Assembly (NCBI GenBank): GCA_024114885.1
Contig: CP099418.1
Location: 4,278,001 to 4,342,000 of the forward strand
Source: Septoria linicola
Lineage: Eukaryota; Ascomycota; Dothideomycetes; Mycosphaerellales; Mycosphaerellaceae
DNA length: 64,000 nucleotides
Reading direction: 5' to 3'
The position numbers were made by a program, and so were the translations under genes. Positions within the stretch are counted from its first letter, which is position 1. Each line of letters starts with the position of its first letter. The notes below the pieces were generated by a model that was given only the letters and a program-made list of their open reading frames with translations, made no database searches and had not been told where the DNA came from. Below, piece after piece: positions 55,740-64,000 of the stretch.

Positions 55740-56763
55740 TTACAGCTTCTCCTTCAAGATGCCCTCCTTCAGTACGTAGTAGCCCTCTTGAGTACAAGTC
55801 GCTATCAATGTCCCGTCCTTGCTGAAGATCCTTGTCTCGATTAAACCTCTCCTCCTACCACTCCAAGGACATCTAGCCTCGATGTACGTAAACTCATCAG
55901 CTCGAAAGCCTTCATGGGCATGGAAGTGTACAGTATGATTCAAACTTGTGAATCTATCGAAATCATTGTTCGTTGGAGTTCTCGTCTCATCTCCAAGCAG
56001 CGGCTGACCAAAACCCAGGTGGTGAGTGATAGGCGGACAGTCCACAACGTGGTAGTCTGATAGCGCGATAATTCCCAATACATGAATCTCAGACTCTGGA
56101 GCCTTTATAGGCGGCGATATCGTAGCTACGAACGTGTGGACCAAGTGCTCGGGAAGGGATCGCTCCGGTCTATATCCCATTCTGTCGTTCTCAAGGGAGA
56201 GGCGTTGGAAGCGCATCCACGGACCTTCATCGTGGCGATTCTCATCCAAGTCGTCAAACGTGATCTTCGATATAGCATCTGAGGTAGCTCGCTGCGGAGT
56301 ATGCGATATACTTGGGCCTCCCATTGCCGATGCTCGCACGAAAGAGCAGGTGACGTGCGTGATAATCTTGCCATTTTGAGTCGTGGTTACTAGTCGACTC
56401 GCGAAGCGGCCTCCATCGTTGAGACGGTCGACTTTGAAATGCATTTTGGTCTTCGCCGTAGGTCCAGCGATGAACTGAACTGATAGCATATCAATCGCGA
56501 AACCTTGCGCCACAGTCTTGTAAGCTGCGGCCGCTGCTAGGCCTGCCAGCGTGCCGCCAGGGACGACTGGAGAATTTGGCCATGTCCAGGGAGCTTGAAC
56601 ATTTCGGTAGGTGTCCTGCTGGCAGGTCAGGTGTCTGTCGTAGAGGGAGTTACACTATACTCACCTGTCCGACCTGCTCAAGAGCTAGTCCCTGTTCCAG
56701 GCCGACTTTTGGAGGCTCTGACCTGAAGTAGCTGCCAGGTCTTGACCTTGGACCATCTTTCAT
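55740..56763 (-). CDS. Acyl-CoA thioesterase, TesB/ACOT8 type
   Basis: Exons 56763-56665 and 56615-55740 are joined over a 49-bp intron (GTGAGT donor, CAGCAG acceptor), giving LEQVGQDTYRNVQAPWTWPN and 324 residues. It has the double hot-dog layout: GGTLAGLAAAAAYKTV in the first hot-dog, VDRLNDGGRFASRLVTTTQN and ITHVTCSF, then a second hot-dog with SLNHTVHFHAHEGFRADEF, RRRGLIETRIFSKDGTLIAT and CTQEGYYV. These enzymes hydrolyse acyl-CoA to free acid and CoA, often in peroxisomes. The position of the catalytic Asp of bacterial TesB is Asn here (SLNHT); I recall the same change in other fungal members, so it may not abolish activity. The C-terminus is KEKL, close to but not a standard PTS1. It converges with the MFS gene, 54 bp between stops. 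Confidence 0.9.
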
Positions 56764-57190
56764 CGTGCTGACAAGACCTGATGATAGACTAGGTAAGATC
56801 ACATCTCATGCAGGTAAATGGTTGTCCACGAGCGCCACGCCCAGGCCATCTTCCAATGAGCCTCGGCAAGCCCTTCTCAGGGCCGAGTCGTCGATTCCTC
56901 GTCGACAGTAATGCTGCAGATGTCACGAAAGTCGAACAAGACGAAGGGAATTCGTAATGACCATCAAGATGTGTGAACAATCACATGAAGCATTGTTGAT
57001 ATGCTAGTGTTCTGACATATCTGGAACGAAGGGTTGTTATGTGGCAGGAGCGGCCGAGCTCAAATAGGAAAGTAGTGCCGCAAACTGCAACATCAATAAC
57101 ATAACCACTGAACATTACGCGGGGAGGAAGCGGACTCGATGTTCATCATATTTCATTGACGCACTCTACATATTGGAACTTTCCCAGTTC
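56764..57190 (-). other. Intergenic spacer
   Basis: About 430 bp: promoter of the thioesterase gene and 3' flank of the secreted propeller gene, both on the minus strand. Nothing else is seen. Confidence 0.45.
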
Positions 57191-58310
57191 TCAAATCTGG
57201 TACTTTCCAATTCTGTTGTTGACAAGCTCGCTAAACCAGATCGCATTATCCTCTGCGTTGTAGTGCGAGGCGATATTTCCAGCTGGTGGAAGGTCAGGCA
57301 GCAGCCCTGGCAGCAGGCTGACATCCGTGTCTGGTTGCTTGATCGTGGTGAACTTGCTCGTCGACGGAGTCAAGTAATTCAAGCTGTTCCTCAGCAAAGT
57401 TGAGAACCAGATGTTGCCCTTGCTGTCCACGGTGTTTTCAATTGGAGTGGCGGCGAGCTGTGGGATGGGGTAGGCCTTTGCCTGCTTGGTCTGCATATCG
57501 AAGCGGCCAATGGCATTGCCAGCAATCGAGGTGAACCACAGATAGCGTCCCTCGGTCTCTGCACGCATCACAGATGGAGTGAGGAGGCCGAGAGGCAGTG
57601 GCCACTCGTCGATCTTGCCAGTCTTTGTGTTCAGGCGAGCCATCTTGTTCGCGAGCATCTCCACGAACCACAGATTGCCGTCGCTTGCAACGATCATACC
57701 AAGAGGACCTGCAAGAGGAGTCGGAACCTGCCACGTCTTGATCGCATTCGTGTTGTAGTCGATGAGGTTGATCACATTGCCCGTCGTCTGAGAGAAGAAC
57801 ATTCCAGTCTCTCCTGGCCACGCATCGTTGAAAGGCTGGAGATTTCCGAGCGGATTCCCCGTCTCCAAGATAGTCACGTTGCCATTGCTTGGATCGAAGA
57901 TGGCGAACTCGTTTCGTACGCCAGTCGCAGCGTATATTTTCCCATTTTTACCAGGTTGTACAACGCAAGACAGCGCGACACGGCCTTGAGCATCGGACGG
58001 CAGAACGGAGTTGCCCAGTACCGGAAGCTTGTATGGAATGTCGAACTCTTTCAGTTCCCCCGTCTGTCGATTTATTTGTACAATCTTGTTCGAGGTGAAG
58101 GTATCGGCCTGAGAGATGTCAGTCGCTGCTGTCGCCTGACGGCTTCAATGATCATACATATATCTTGCCGTCGAGCCCGGTAGTGATGTCGCATGGAGAA
58201 CCAAGGGCTGTCTTGAGAGGATAGTACGTGAATTTTGATGCTTGTCGCTCTGCTGGTGCCGCATACGAAGCAGTAGCCAGCAGTGCTACACTTGCGATTG
58301 TTGTGTACAT
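57191..58310 (-). CDS. Secreted virginiamycin-B-lyase-like beta-propeller
   Basis: Exons 58310-58158 and 58108-57191 are joined over a 49-bp intron (GTATGA donor, CTGAC branch, TCTCAG acceptor), giving LDGKIY-ADTFTSNKIVQINR and 356 residues. The N-terminus is a signal peptide (MYTTIASVALLATASYAAPA). The body is a propeller of repeated blades of the streptogramin-lyase style: DGNLWFVEMLANKMARLNTK, GRYLWFTSIAGNAIGRFDMQ, KGNIWFSTLLRNSLNYLTPS, DNAIWFSELVNNRIGKYQI. Each blade carries the W-F-x-E/S pattern. Bacterial relatives linearise cyclic depsipeptides such as streptogramin B. Fungal secreted homologues are uncharacterised, so substrate and even enzymatic activity are unknown. No transmembrane segment or GPI signal is visible; it is probably extracellular. 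Confidence 0.86.
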
Positions 58311-59675
58311 AACAGCGGACGGTTGCCAGCAATAATAACGTCAGAGCGTGATGAGCGGAATGTGACAGCCGTGCAGGATAAGGGCGGTCTCGAAGGGATC
58401 ATCGGCCTTATAGGCATGCAGAGTCGTTTGTGCTAGCAATTCGTACAGATGCCGGCCAATGCGGCAAAAGCATTCGCCTAGCTGGCTTGTGATGCTGCTT
58501 GATGGCGTCTAGTCCAGCTTGTTCGAGCTTGAGACCCAGGGCAATGCAGATCACTGACCACTTTGGTGCAGTGTTTCGCACATGGCGCCTGCAACCGCAA
58601 AACGCCACTGACAAAGGCTCTGTTCCTCTACACAATGGAAATGATCAATCCAGCGTAGAGTATTGTACGGGTTGGTGTGAGCAACAGTAGGTTGTAATCG
58701 AGGCCGTGTCAATCACGCTGATGAGAACTTCCGCGATGGATCAGTTGCTCGTACCGCAAACTCTTCGGCGCACGCGCAGAGTCTCTGCGTCTTCGCATAG
58801 TAGTATCGAGAGCGGCACTGTCGGGATATACTTTGCGGAGTGGTGAAGATCGGGCACAAGAAACTGGTGCGGCCATCCACCGTCACTGATTTGCGAAGCC
58901 AAATAGGCGCCACAGCTTGCAGATCTATACTTCAACTTCGCACACGGACTGGGGACGGAGATCTCGTCATCAGCAGATGTTTGTTGAAAGTTGTGCTCTG
59001 CTTCTTGGTCGGTCAATCGGCGTAGCTGAGACGTTATCAGACCGCCACGTCGAGTCGTTTCCTCTCGAATGCCTGGCTGGCGAAGAGCCCTTGTAACACT
59101 GTGCTTAGTCTATGCTTAAGACAGCCTCTTGTGTGCTTGGTGCAGTGGCGTATATGATTCGCGGTTCTTGCGGCAATTTTCGGCAAGAACCTGATTAGGA
59201 AGCTCCGCCAGCAGCTCTTTCCAAATCAATTACAACCAACATGCTATGATGATGATGATTGGGCGACTGCACTTCATAAACAGCGCAGGATACTCGCCCC
59301 CTGTCTCTCGGTCGAGCAAGCCCTTTCCATGTCCATCCAGAAACAACGACCTATTTCACCAGCAATGCCAATCAATGATTATTGCCCGCAATGGCGATTG
59401 CAGCAATCCGTACGAATGAGTCCAAAGTATTGCTTGAATGACTGCATGAATCCAGTGCTCAGTTCTCATCTACAAATTCATGGGGCTGGCAAGACATCAA
59501 TCATGCAAGATAGACTTCCACATGCTACCTACATACATCAGCGATCAAGGTAGGCCTGTAAGTGCCCAATTTCCCAGCTGAGTACAGATCCCACCGCCAT
59601 GGCCGATGCTGCTTCTCTCACCAAGCAATTCGAAGAAGCTAGAATTCCATCGACCTTCCACCGCCCAAAGTCGAA
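58311..59675 (+). other. Divergent intergenic region, about 1.4 kb
   Basis: It lies between the minus-strand propeller gene and the plus-strand luciferase-domain gene. Contains a short GATGAT microsatellite near 59247-59260. No coding frame is convincing. Confidence 0.45.
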
Positions 59676-60434
59676 ATGGGCTCCATGTCGAGTTCTGAAG
59701 CAGAAGCAAGCCCTGAGCTGCTGGAAGAGTACAAGCAGTGGAAGGCTCTCGGAGCTGGCGGGATAGCGTTCGATTGGTATGGATTTATGTTCTGCAAGAA
59801 CGCGGCAGCGACCATTGCACGGAATGACACGACCAATCTCACTCTCTACGAGTCGCCGGAACTATACGCCAAAGGGTGGAAAGAGGCGACACCTGCACAA
59901 CGAGAAGCAGCACGGACATCATTCGTGGGCAACCTACCCGAGCGAGTAGGTCCAAGGGTGAGAGCCAAGCCATTCGTTTTCCCACAGCGTGAGAGGAATG
60001 AAGACGAGCCGCAAGACGAGCAGATCAGAGCTGCTTACCAGGCTGCGTTCGACCGCCTCGGCGAGGCCAACGCTAATATGGAGTGGAAGACTTCTGTGCT
60101 CGAGAAGCATGGCCCAGCGCTCTTCCTGGGGGACACTTTCCTTCCTGTCACGCCCCTGGCAGAATACACAAAGGGCGAGGTTTGCCACATACACCTGACC
60201 GACCTGTCCGGGCATGTGACGTTGAGCTTTGCGGATGCGGCACAGGTCATCGAGAAGGGCTGGGGAGAAAGACACAAATTGAGTGGTACGGACTGGCTAC
60301 ATTTGGGATACACGATGGTTTTCGTGCCCAGGAATATGGAAGAGGTAGCGGTCTACACACGTATCTATCAAGCCGGCATCGATTTCATGAAAAGTGGGCA
60401 TCACGAGAGATCCGACTCCGTCTGGGATCCATGA
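59676..60434 (+). CDS. Luciferase-domain (DUF5519-type) protein
   Basis: A single-exon gene of 252 residues from ATG 59676. The C-terminal half has the pattern of the fungal so-called luciferase domain (DUF5519): GEVCHIHLTDLSGHVTLSFA, DAAQVIEKGWGERHKLSG, WLHLGYTMVFVPRNMEEVAV and YTRIYQAGIDFMKS. The N-terminal half (SPELLEEYKQWKALGAGGIA, FDWYGFMFCKNAAATIARND) is also typical of these proteins. Despite the domain name, light emission is not implied and the biochemical role is unknown. There is no signal peptide. An alternative ATG at 59599 is in another frame. The gene reads to a TGA at 60432-60434 and has no visible intron. Confidence 0.78.
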   Translation: MGSMSSSEAEASPELLEEYKQWKALGAGGIAFDWYGFMFCKNAAATIARNDTTNLTLYESPELYAKGWKEATPAQREAARTSFVGNLPERVGPRVRAKPFVFPQRERNEDEPQDEQIRAAYQAAFDRLGEANANMEWKTSVLEKHGPALFLGDTFLPVTPLAEYTKGEVCHIHLTDLSGHVTLSFADAAQVIEKGWGERHKLSGTDWLHLGYTMVFVPRNMEEVAVYTRIYQAGIDFMKSGHHERSDSVWDP

Positions 60435-60788
60435 TGGAACAAGGAGCGACGCACGTGCTGTGCTCCGTAGCATAGGTATCCCTGGCAATCTTTGCTCCTT
60501 CACTGAGGCGTCACGCCTCTCGCCAATTGCAGCTTGCAGGTCAAGCTTCCGCCCTCATCATTGCGTGAAGTCACGAAATCCGCAGGACGAGGAGACTCGT
60601 TGTGGCTTTGTTGTCCTGAACAAGCTGCTTGATGCGCGAACCCGGAACGCCAGGGATCCTGCACGTAGGGCAATACTTGAGGGTCGATGCTCGCAAGATG
60701 CGCAAGCGCAAGATTCTGCCGTACACTGTCATAACACAGCAAAGTAATGCGACTACACCACGATCGCGCTGGGTGACAAAACACCACT
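60435..60788 (+). other. Intergenic spacer
   Basis: About 350 bp between the luciferase-domain gene and the pseudogene; nothing coding is visible. Confidence 0.45.
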
Positions 60789-61661
60789 ATGAAGACCTCA
60801 CCAGTATTGATTCTCCCAGTCGAGATCCGCCATGTCATCTGAGATTTCCTGCTGCCGGCTTCCTCAACAAGGATCCAACTTCCCATTGTGCAAGAAAATG
60901 CACTTGGAACCAAGACCAAGCATGCCATACAGTAACCTGATCTACAAGATGGTAACATTCTGCTACGCACATGCCGTCAGCTTCGTCATGAGATTCTCCG
61001 TCGATCATACGAGGCTAGTGCCTTCGAAATGGTACTGTTCGAGAACGGCGACAGCACTTGTGAGAATCTCGCAGTGCTATCAACCTTCCTGCAGTCAACA
61101 AGCATGGCGACTCCTGGAGCATATATGAAGAGGCTTGGTTTGCGACTACACTCCCGCAATTCTTGTCTAGGTAAGGGGATTCTGGAAGCAGACTGGACGT
61201 CAACCTGGCATTCCCTGCGCAGAATCAGAGGCATGCTTACTTGCGTTGACGCAACTGTCACTGTGATCCTCGACGTCACAGTCTGGAATACGCAACGTTC
61301 GCCGCGGAGAGAACAGTCAGACTTCGACCGGTGTGGTCCACTGACAATGCCATTGCGCTTCGGCTTCTGGTCCCATGCTATGACAGTTCGATGCTGTAGG
61401 TCCAGCATAGAGCGCATAAAGTATCAGATTCGCAAGCGACGAGAACTAGCAGAGTCGGATTCCGACCAGGCGACAATGAACGATTGTGACGCGGCAAGTA
61501 TGGAACGAGCCCTGGTCGATTTTGCAAAATCACTGGATCGCTTCATTGACCATATTGACATACTGGACGACGTTGAAGCCCACCACTCGTTATCAGAGAG
61601 GCTCGTGCCTGACGAGCACCCTACCTATCCGTATTCACCCTTCCACCTTCACCTCGTCTGA
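60789..61661 (+). pseudogene. F-box/2EXR-like gene with two in-frame stops
   Basis: From ATG 60789 one frame reads MKTSPVLILPVEIRHVI, stop TGA (60840-60842), DFLLPASSTRIQLPIVQENA and on, stop TAA (60933-60935). Then PDLQDGNILLRTCRQLRHEI and an open frame of more than 230 codons to TGA 61659-61661. The start LPVEIRxxI plus later ILLRTCRQLRHEI is the hallmark of the large fungal F-box-like/2EXR family of hypothetical proteins. Because motifs on both sides of each stop are in the same frame, the stops are point changes: TGA fits CGA to TGA and TAA fits CAA to TAA, both C-to-T. An intron hiding both stops would remove part of the conserved core. The tail is helical and acidic (DFAKSLDRFIDHIDILDDVE). 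The 3' end overlaps the end of the next, opposite gene by 13 bp. Confidence 0.72.
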
Positions 61662-63274
61662 ATGGCACCAGGAGCCACTGGTCCTGTCGGACCTCCATAG
61701 AAGCTGAATCTGGGAAGCAAGAAGCATCAGTCAGCACATCTCTCGCATGTGGCTTACGTCCATTGAGTACGTACCCAGGGCAGAACGCGACGGCACTCTG
61801 GTTGACACTGCCGATGCTTGCGCAGTTCATGCCAGTAGTGGCAGTGTTGAGTGCGCTCACGAGAGGTGCGACCAGTGGGTTGTCAAGCTTGAGTCCGGTG
61901 ATCAACGGAATCTCTGCCTTCGTAAACTCGGACGCAAAGCAAATTGGTGACTGCGCGACTTGCTGGGCAGTGTATGCACCGTTCGTGAGCTGGGCAGGGT
62001 CAACTGGGGTGAAGGTGTTCACGCGCCCCTTGTTGCAACCGACTGCCAGGATTTGAGGAACGGTCGAGGCGAAGTATAGAATGTCAGATTCGAAGTATGG
62101 CACGGAGTACTCGTCACTCGGATTTCGCTTGTACCTTCAGCAATTGTCAGCATATACGTTACTCCACGATGGAATGAGATGGTTGGCTAGATACCAGTTG
62201 TCTAGCACAAATGTTAGCACGAAGTTCACGGGCGAGGCTGATTGATGTCTGCTTACTTGGAATTTTCTCGTTACCCGGCACCCACTTGAGAGCATTGTCT
62301 GGGCCGGTAATAGACATGAAGCTCTTCAAGACCTCGCGATTCAAGACTCCAGAGGGGTACTCGGATGACTTGTTTGACATAAATCGGTAGATGAAGGTGA
62401 AGGCTGCCTGAGAGACTTCAATGCCGCTGAAGGGCAGATCTATTTCACGATCAGAACGAGTTTTCCCGCAGTGATGCTGTTGCGACTTACACGCAAAGTA
62501 AGGATTCTTCTGGATCGACTCAGAGTACCGATCACGACGGAAGTCACGAAGGACCTCAAGGTTGTAGTTCGCATTTGGCCCGCTTTGGCGGTTGTACAAG
62601 TTCCTGAATTGAGACAGGATAAGCTCTCCGTTGCGACCGTACTGGTTCAGGTCGGCCCTGATGGGGGAGGAGTCGGTCTCATAGTTCTGCAGAACATCAG
62701 CATGAAATGCGATAAAAAGGGGTCGATTGAGAACATACGTTATGCGATCCAGATATACCAGTCCTAATGGTTCCACCTATGCTCCAATGCGTCCCGTTTC
62801 CGTCGACAAACGCCCCGTATCTTGCGAGGAACCCACCAAGATCAGGAGCCATTCCGAAGACAGCGCGTGTTCCTGAAACGAACTGCTCAATCGACGCGAC
62901 TCCGTTTCTCGGGATATACGCGTGATTAGCCATAGCTTCATACAGTCAGCAATACGTCCTTACGCTTCATCGGACTGCCAAAACTCACCATTCAAGCCTG
63001 GGCAAGGTCCTCTGGCATCGTTAGGGCCAGGCGCGATGAATCGATTGGCACCAGTGTTGGACACGCGCTGCGCGACTGGGTCGAAAGGTGGAGGCGTAGC
63101 AGGCAATGCTCCAACACCCTGAGGTGCGAGCTTGTTCTGACGAGCATCGATACCTCTGGCGTGAAACTTCTTGAATGCATCTGCTGTCAAGGGGTTCAGT
63201 AGGTTGTCCATATTGGGCACTGCTGCGGACATGGCAGTGCCTACGAGCAGACCGGAGAGAATGGTGAACTTCAT
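61649..63274 (-). CDS. Heme-thiolate peroxygenase (UPO/chloroperoxidase family), secreted
   Basis: Seven exons fit all phases: 63274-62989, 62935-62739, 62686-62491, 62439-62257, 62201-62195, 62134-61775, 61709-61649. Introns are 51-65 bp, giving 429 residues. Signal peptide: MKFTILSGLLVGTAMSAAVP. The heme-ligand motif is RGPCPGLNAMANHAYIPRNG with Cys91. The acid-base region is GSHNNYETDSSPIRADL (Glu164), where family members usually have EGD or EHD. RDRYSESIQKNPYFAYLPFS follows. Exon 5 is only 7 bp; with it the chain reads NEKIPNNWYKRNPSDEYS, matching the family IPxNWYKR segment. The last splice (GTACGT donor) gives FCPGFSFYGGPTGPVAPGAI. Such enzymes use H2O2 to insert oxygen into, or halogenate, organic substrates outside the cell; the substrate here is unknown. 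Length fits the long-UPO type. Confidence 0.9.
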
Positions 63275-64000
63275 GTTGTCGGTCTATCCAACAATAGGCC
63301 AGATGCAACAACGAAGCAGGTGTGAGAAGACGAAGAATGCTTCCTCGACACACGGCATTGCTCATATAGCGCTACGAGAACAGCCCTGACCGCGTTTTGC
63401 GGAGACTCTTGCTGCAGGTTCACGCCTGACAACGCCTCTCTGTCAAACTACCGCGTTCGCATTGCCTATTACTCTCTTTTGTAAGCTGCGAACAGCCAAT
63501 CAAAGCATGTGCGATTTGCCTCTTCATGCCAAGCGACACCTATCTTGCAGATCTAGTGCGGGCGTAGCACGTGTCAGCGGCGTGTGAGGAAGCACGCGAT
63601 GCTGAGACGGGTGAAGTGAAGGCTTGACAAGCGGCTGGTGGCTTCTAGGCCTGATGGCATGGCTGTGAAAGCTGTGGAGGTGGCTGTTCTGGCTCCATCG
63701 TTTGCCCGTTTTGCAGCATCATCTTGAGGCAAGCTGGAGAGTGCCGTCTTGTGCAAGTCTTGTCTGTTTTCAAGGACATCGAGATCGAGCACCACCGAGG
63801 CTTAGAAGATGGCGAGGAGACGTTCAAGCACGTTGCCTCGGTGCACGCAAGCGGGCTACGCGGATCAGTTGCAGTATATCAACACGAGCTGTCAAGCTCA
63901 GCCAAGACAAAGAGCACAGGTGAAACGATTGCTCTCCTGATTATGGACGACAAAATGCTGTGTATACAAGATCTGAAGTTGTAAAATCCCAAAGCTTAAG
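63275..64000 (+). other. Right-end flank, no clear gene
   Basis: Upstream region of the minus-strand peroxygenase gene. A plus-strand frame at 63724-63984 (86 codons, ending LLIMDDKMLCIQDLKL) has reasonable composition but no motif and no ATG-led context I trust. It could be an exon of a gene continuing past the window or chance. Confidence 0.4.

Overview
The window is nuclear DNA of a filamentous ascomycete (Pezizomycotina). Introns are short (about 48 to 84 bp) with GTNNGN donors and CTRAC-like branch sites just before the acceptor. Genes are monocistronic, lie on both strands, and are separated by long spacers. The gene set is fungal: a siderophore-type MFS transporter, an HsbA-like wall protein, a heme-thiolate peroxygenase, an ankyrin-CorA fusion, a SEA-complex WD protein and fungal PrpD. 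A Dothideomycete is my best guess, by inference only. I found no tRNA, rRNA, intact transposon, CRISPR or secondary-metabolite core enzyme.

Layout. 1-12.6 kb is gene-poor: the tail of an unknown gene, an AT-hook protein, a bZIP regulator, and a spacer of about 5 kb with nothing I can call coding. 12.6-27 kb is mostly housekeeping metabolism: an SMP-30 family hydrolase, mitochondrial succinate-semialdehyde dehydrogenase, a RING protein, mitochondrial tyrosyl-tRNA synthetase, a conserved unknown, a frame-broken divergent glutathione-synthetase paralogue and methylcitrate dehydratase. 27-41 kb holds a small unknown gene packed against Prp17/Cdc40, a mitochondrial CorA-type Mg transporter, a frame-broken membrane protein, the siderophore transporter and the ankyrin-CorA protein. 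41-56 kb holds an SDR, an HsbA-like GPI protein, the WDR59/Sea3 homologue divergent from Ubc13, a large Cys-tailed unknown and an MFS transporter with one in-frame TGA. 56-63.3 kb holds a TesB thioesterase, a secreted lyase-like beta-propeller, a luciferase-domain protein, an F-box/2EXR-like pseudogene and a seven-exon unspecific peroxygenase.

The genes do not form one pathway. Links that can be supported are an exact ATCTGATAA iron-GATA site 87 bp upstream of the siderophore transporter start, two CorA-superfamily genes within 10 kb, and mitochondrial presequences on four enzymes or transporters. Four loci carry stops or frame breaks inside otherwise coherent coding sequence. These are either real decay or recoding, or base-level assembly errors, and they are the most useful things to check. 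I rebuilt exon joins by hand from reading frame, splice consensus and family motifs. I made no database search, so family names rest on recognised motifs.
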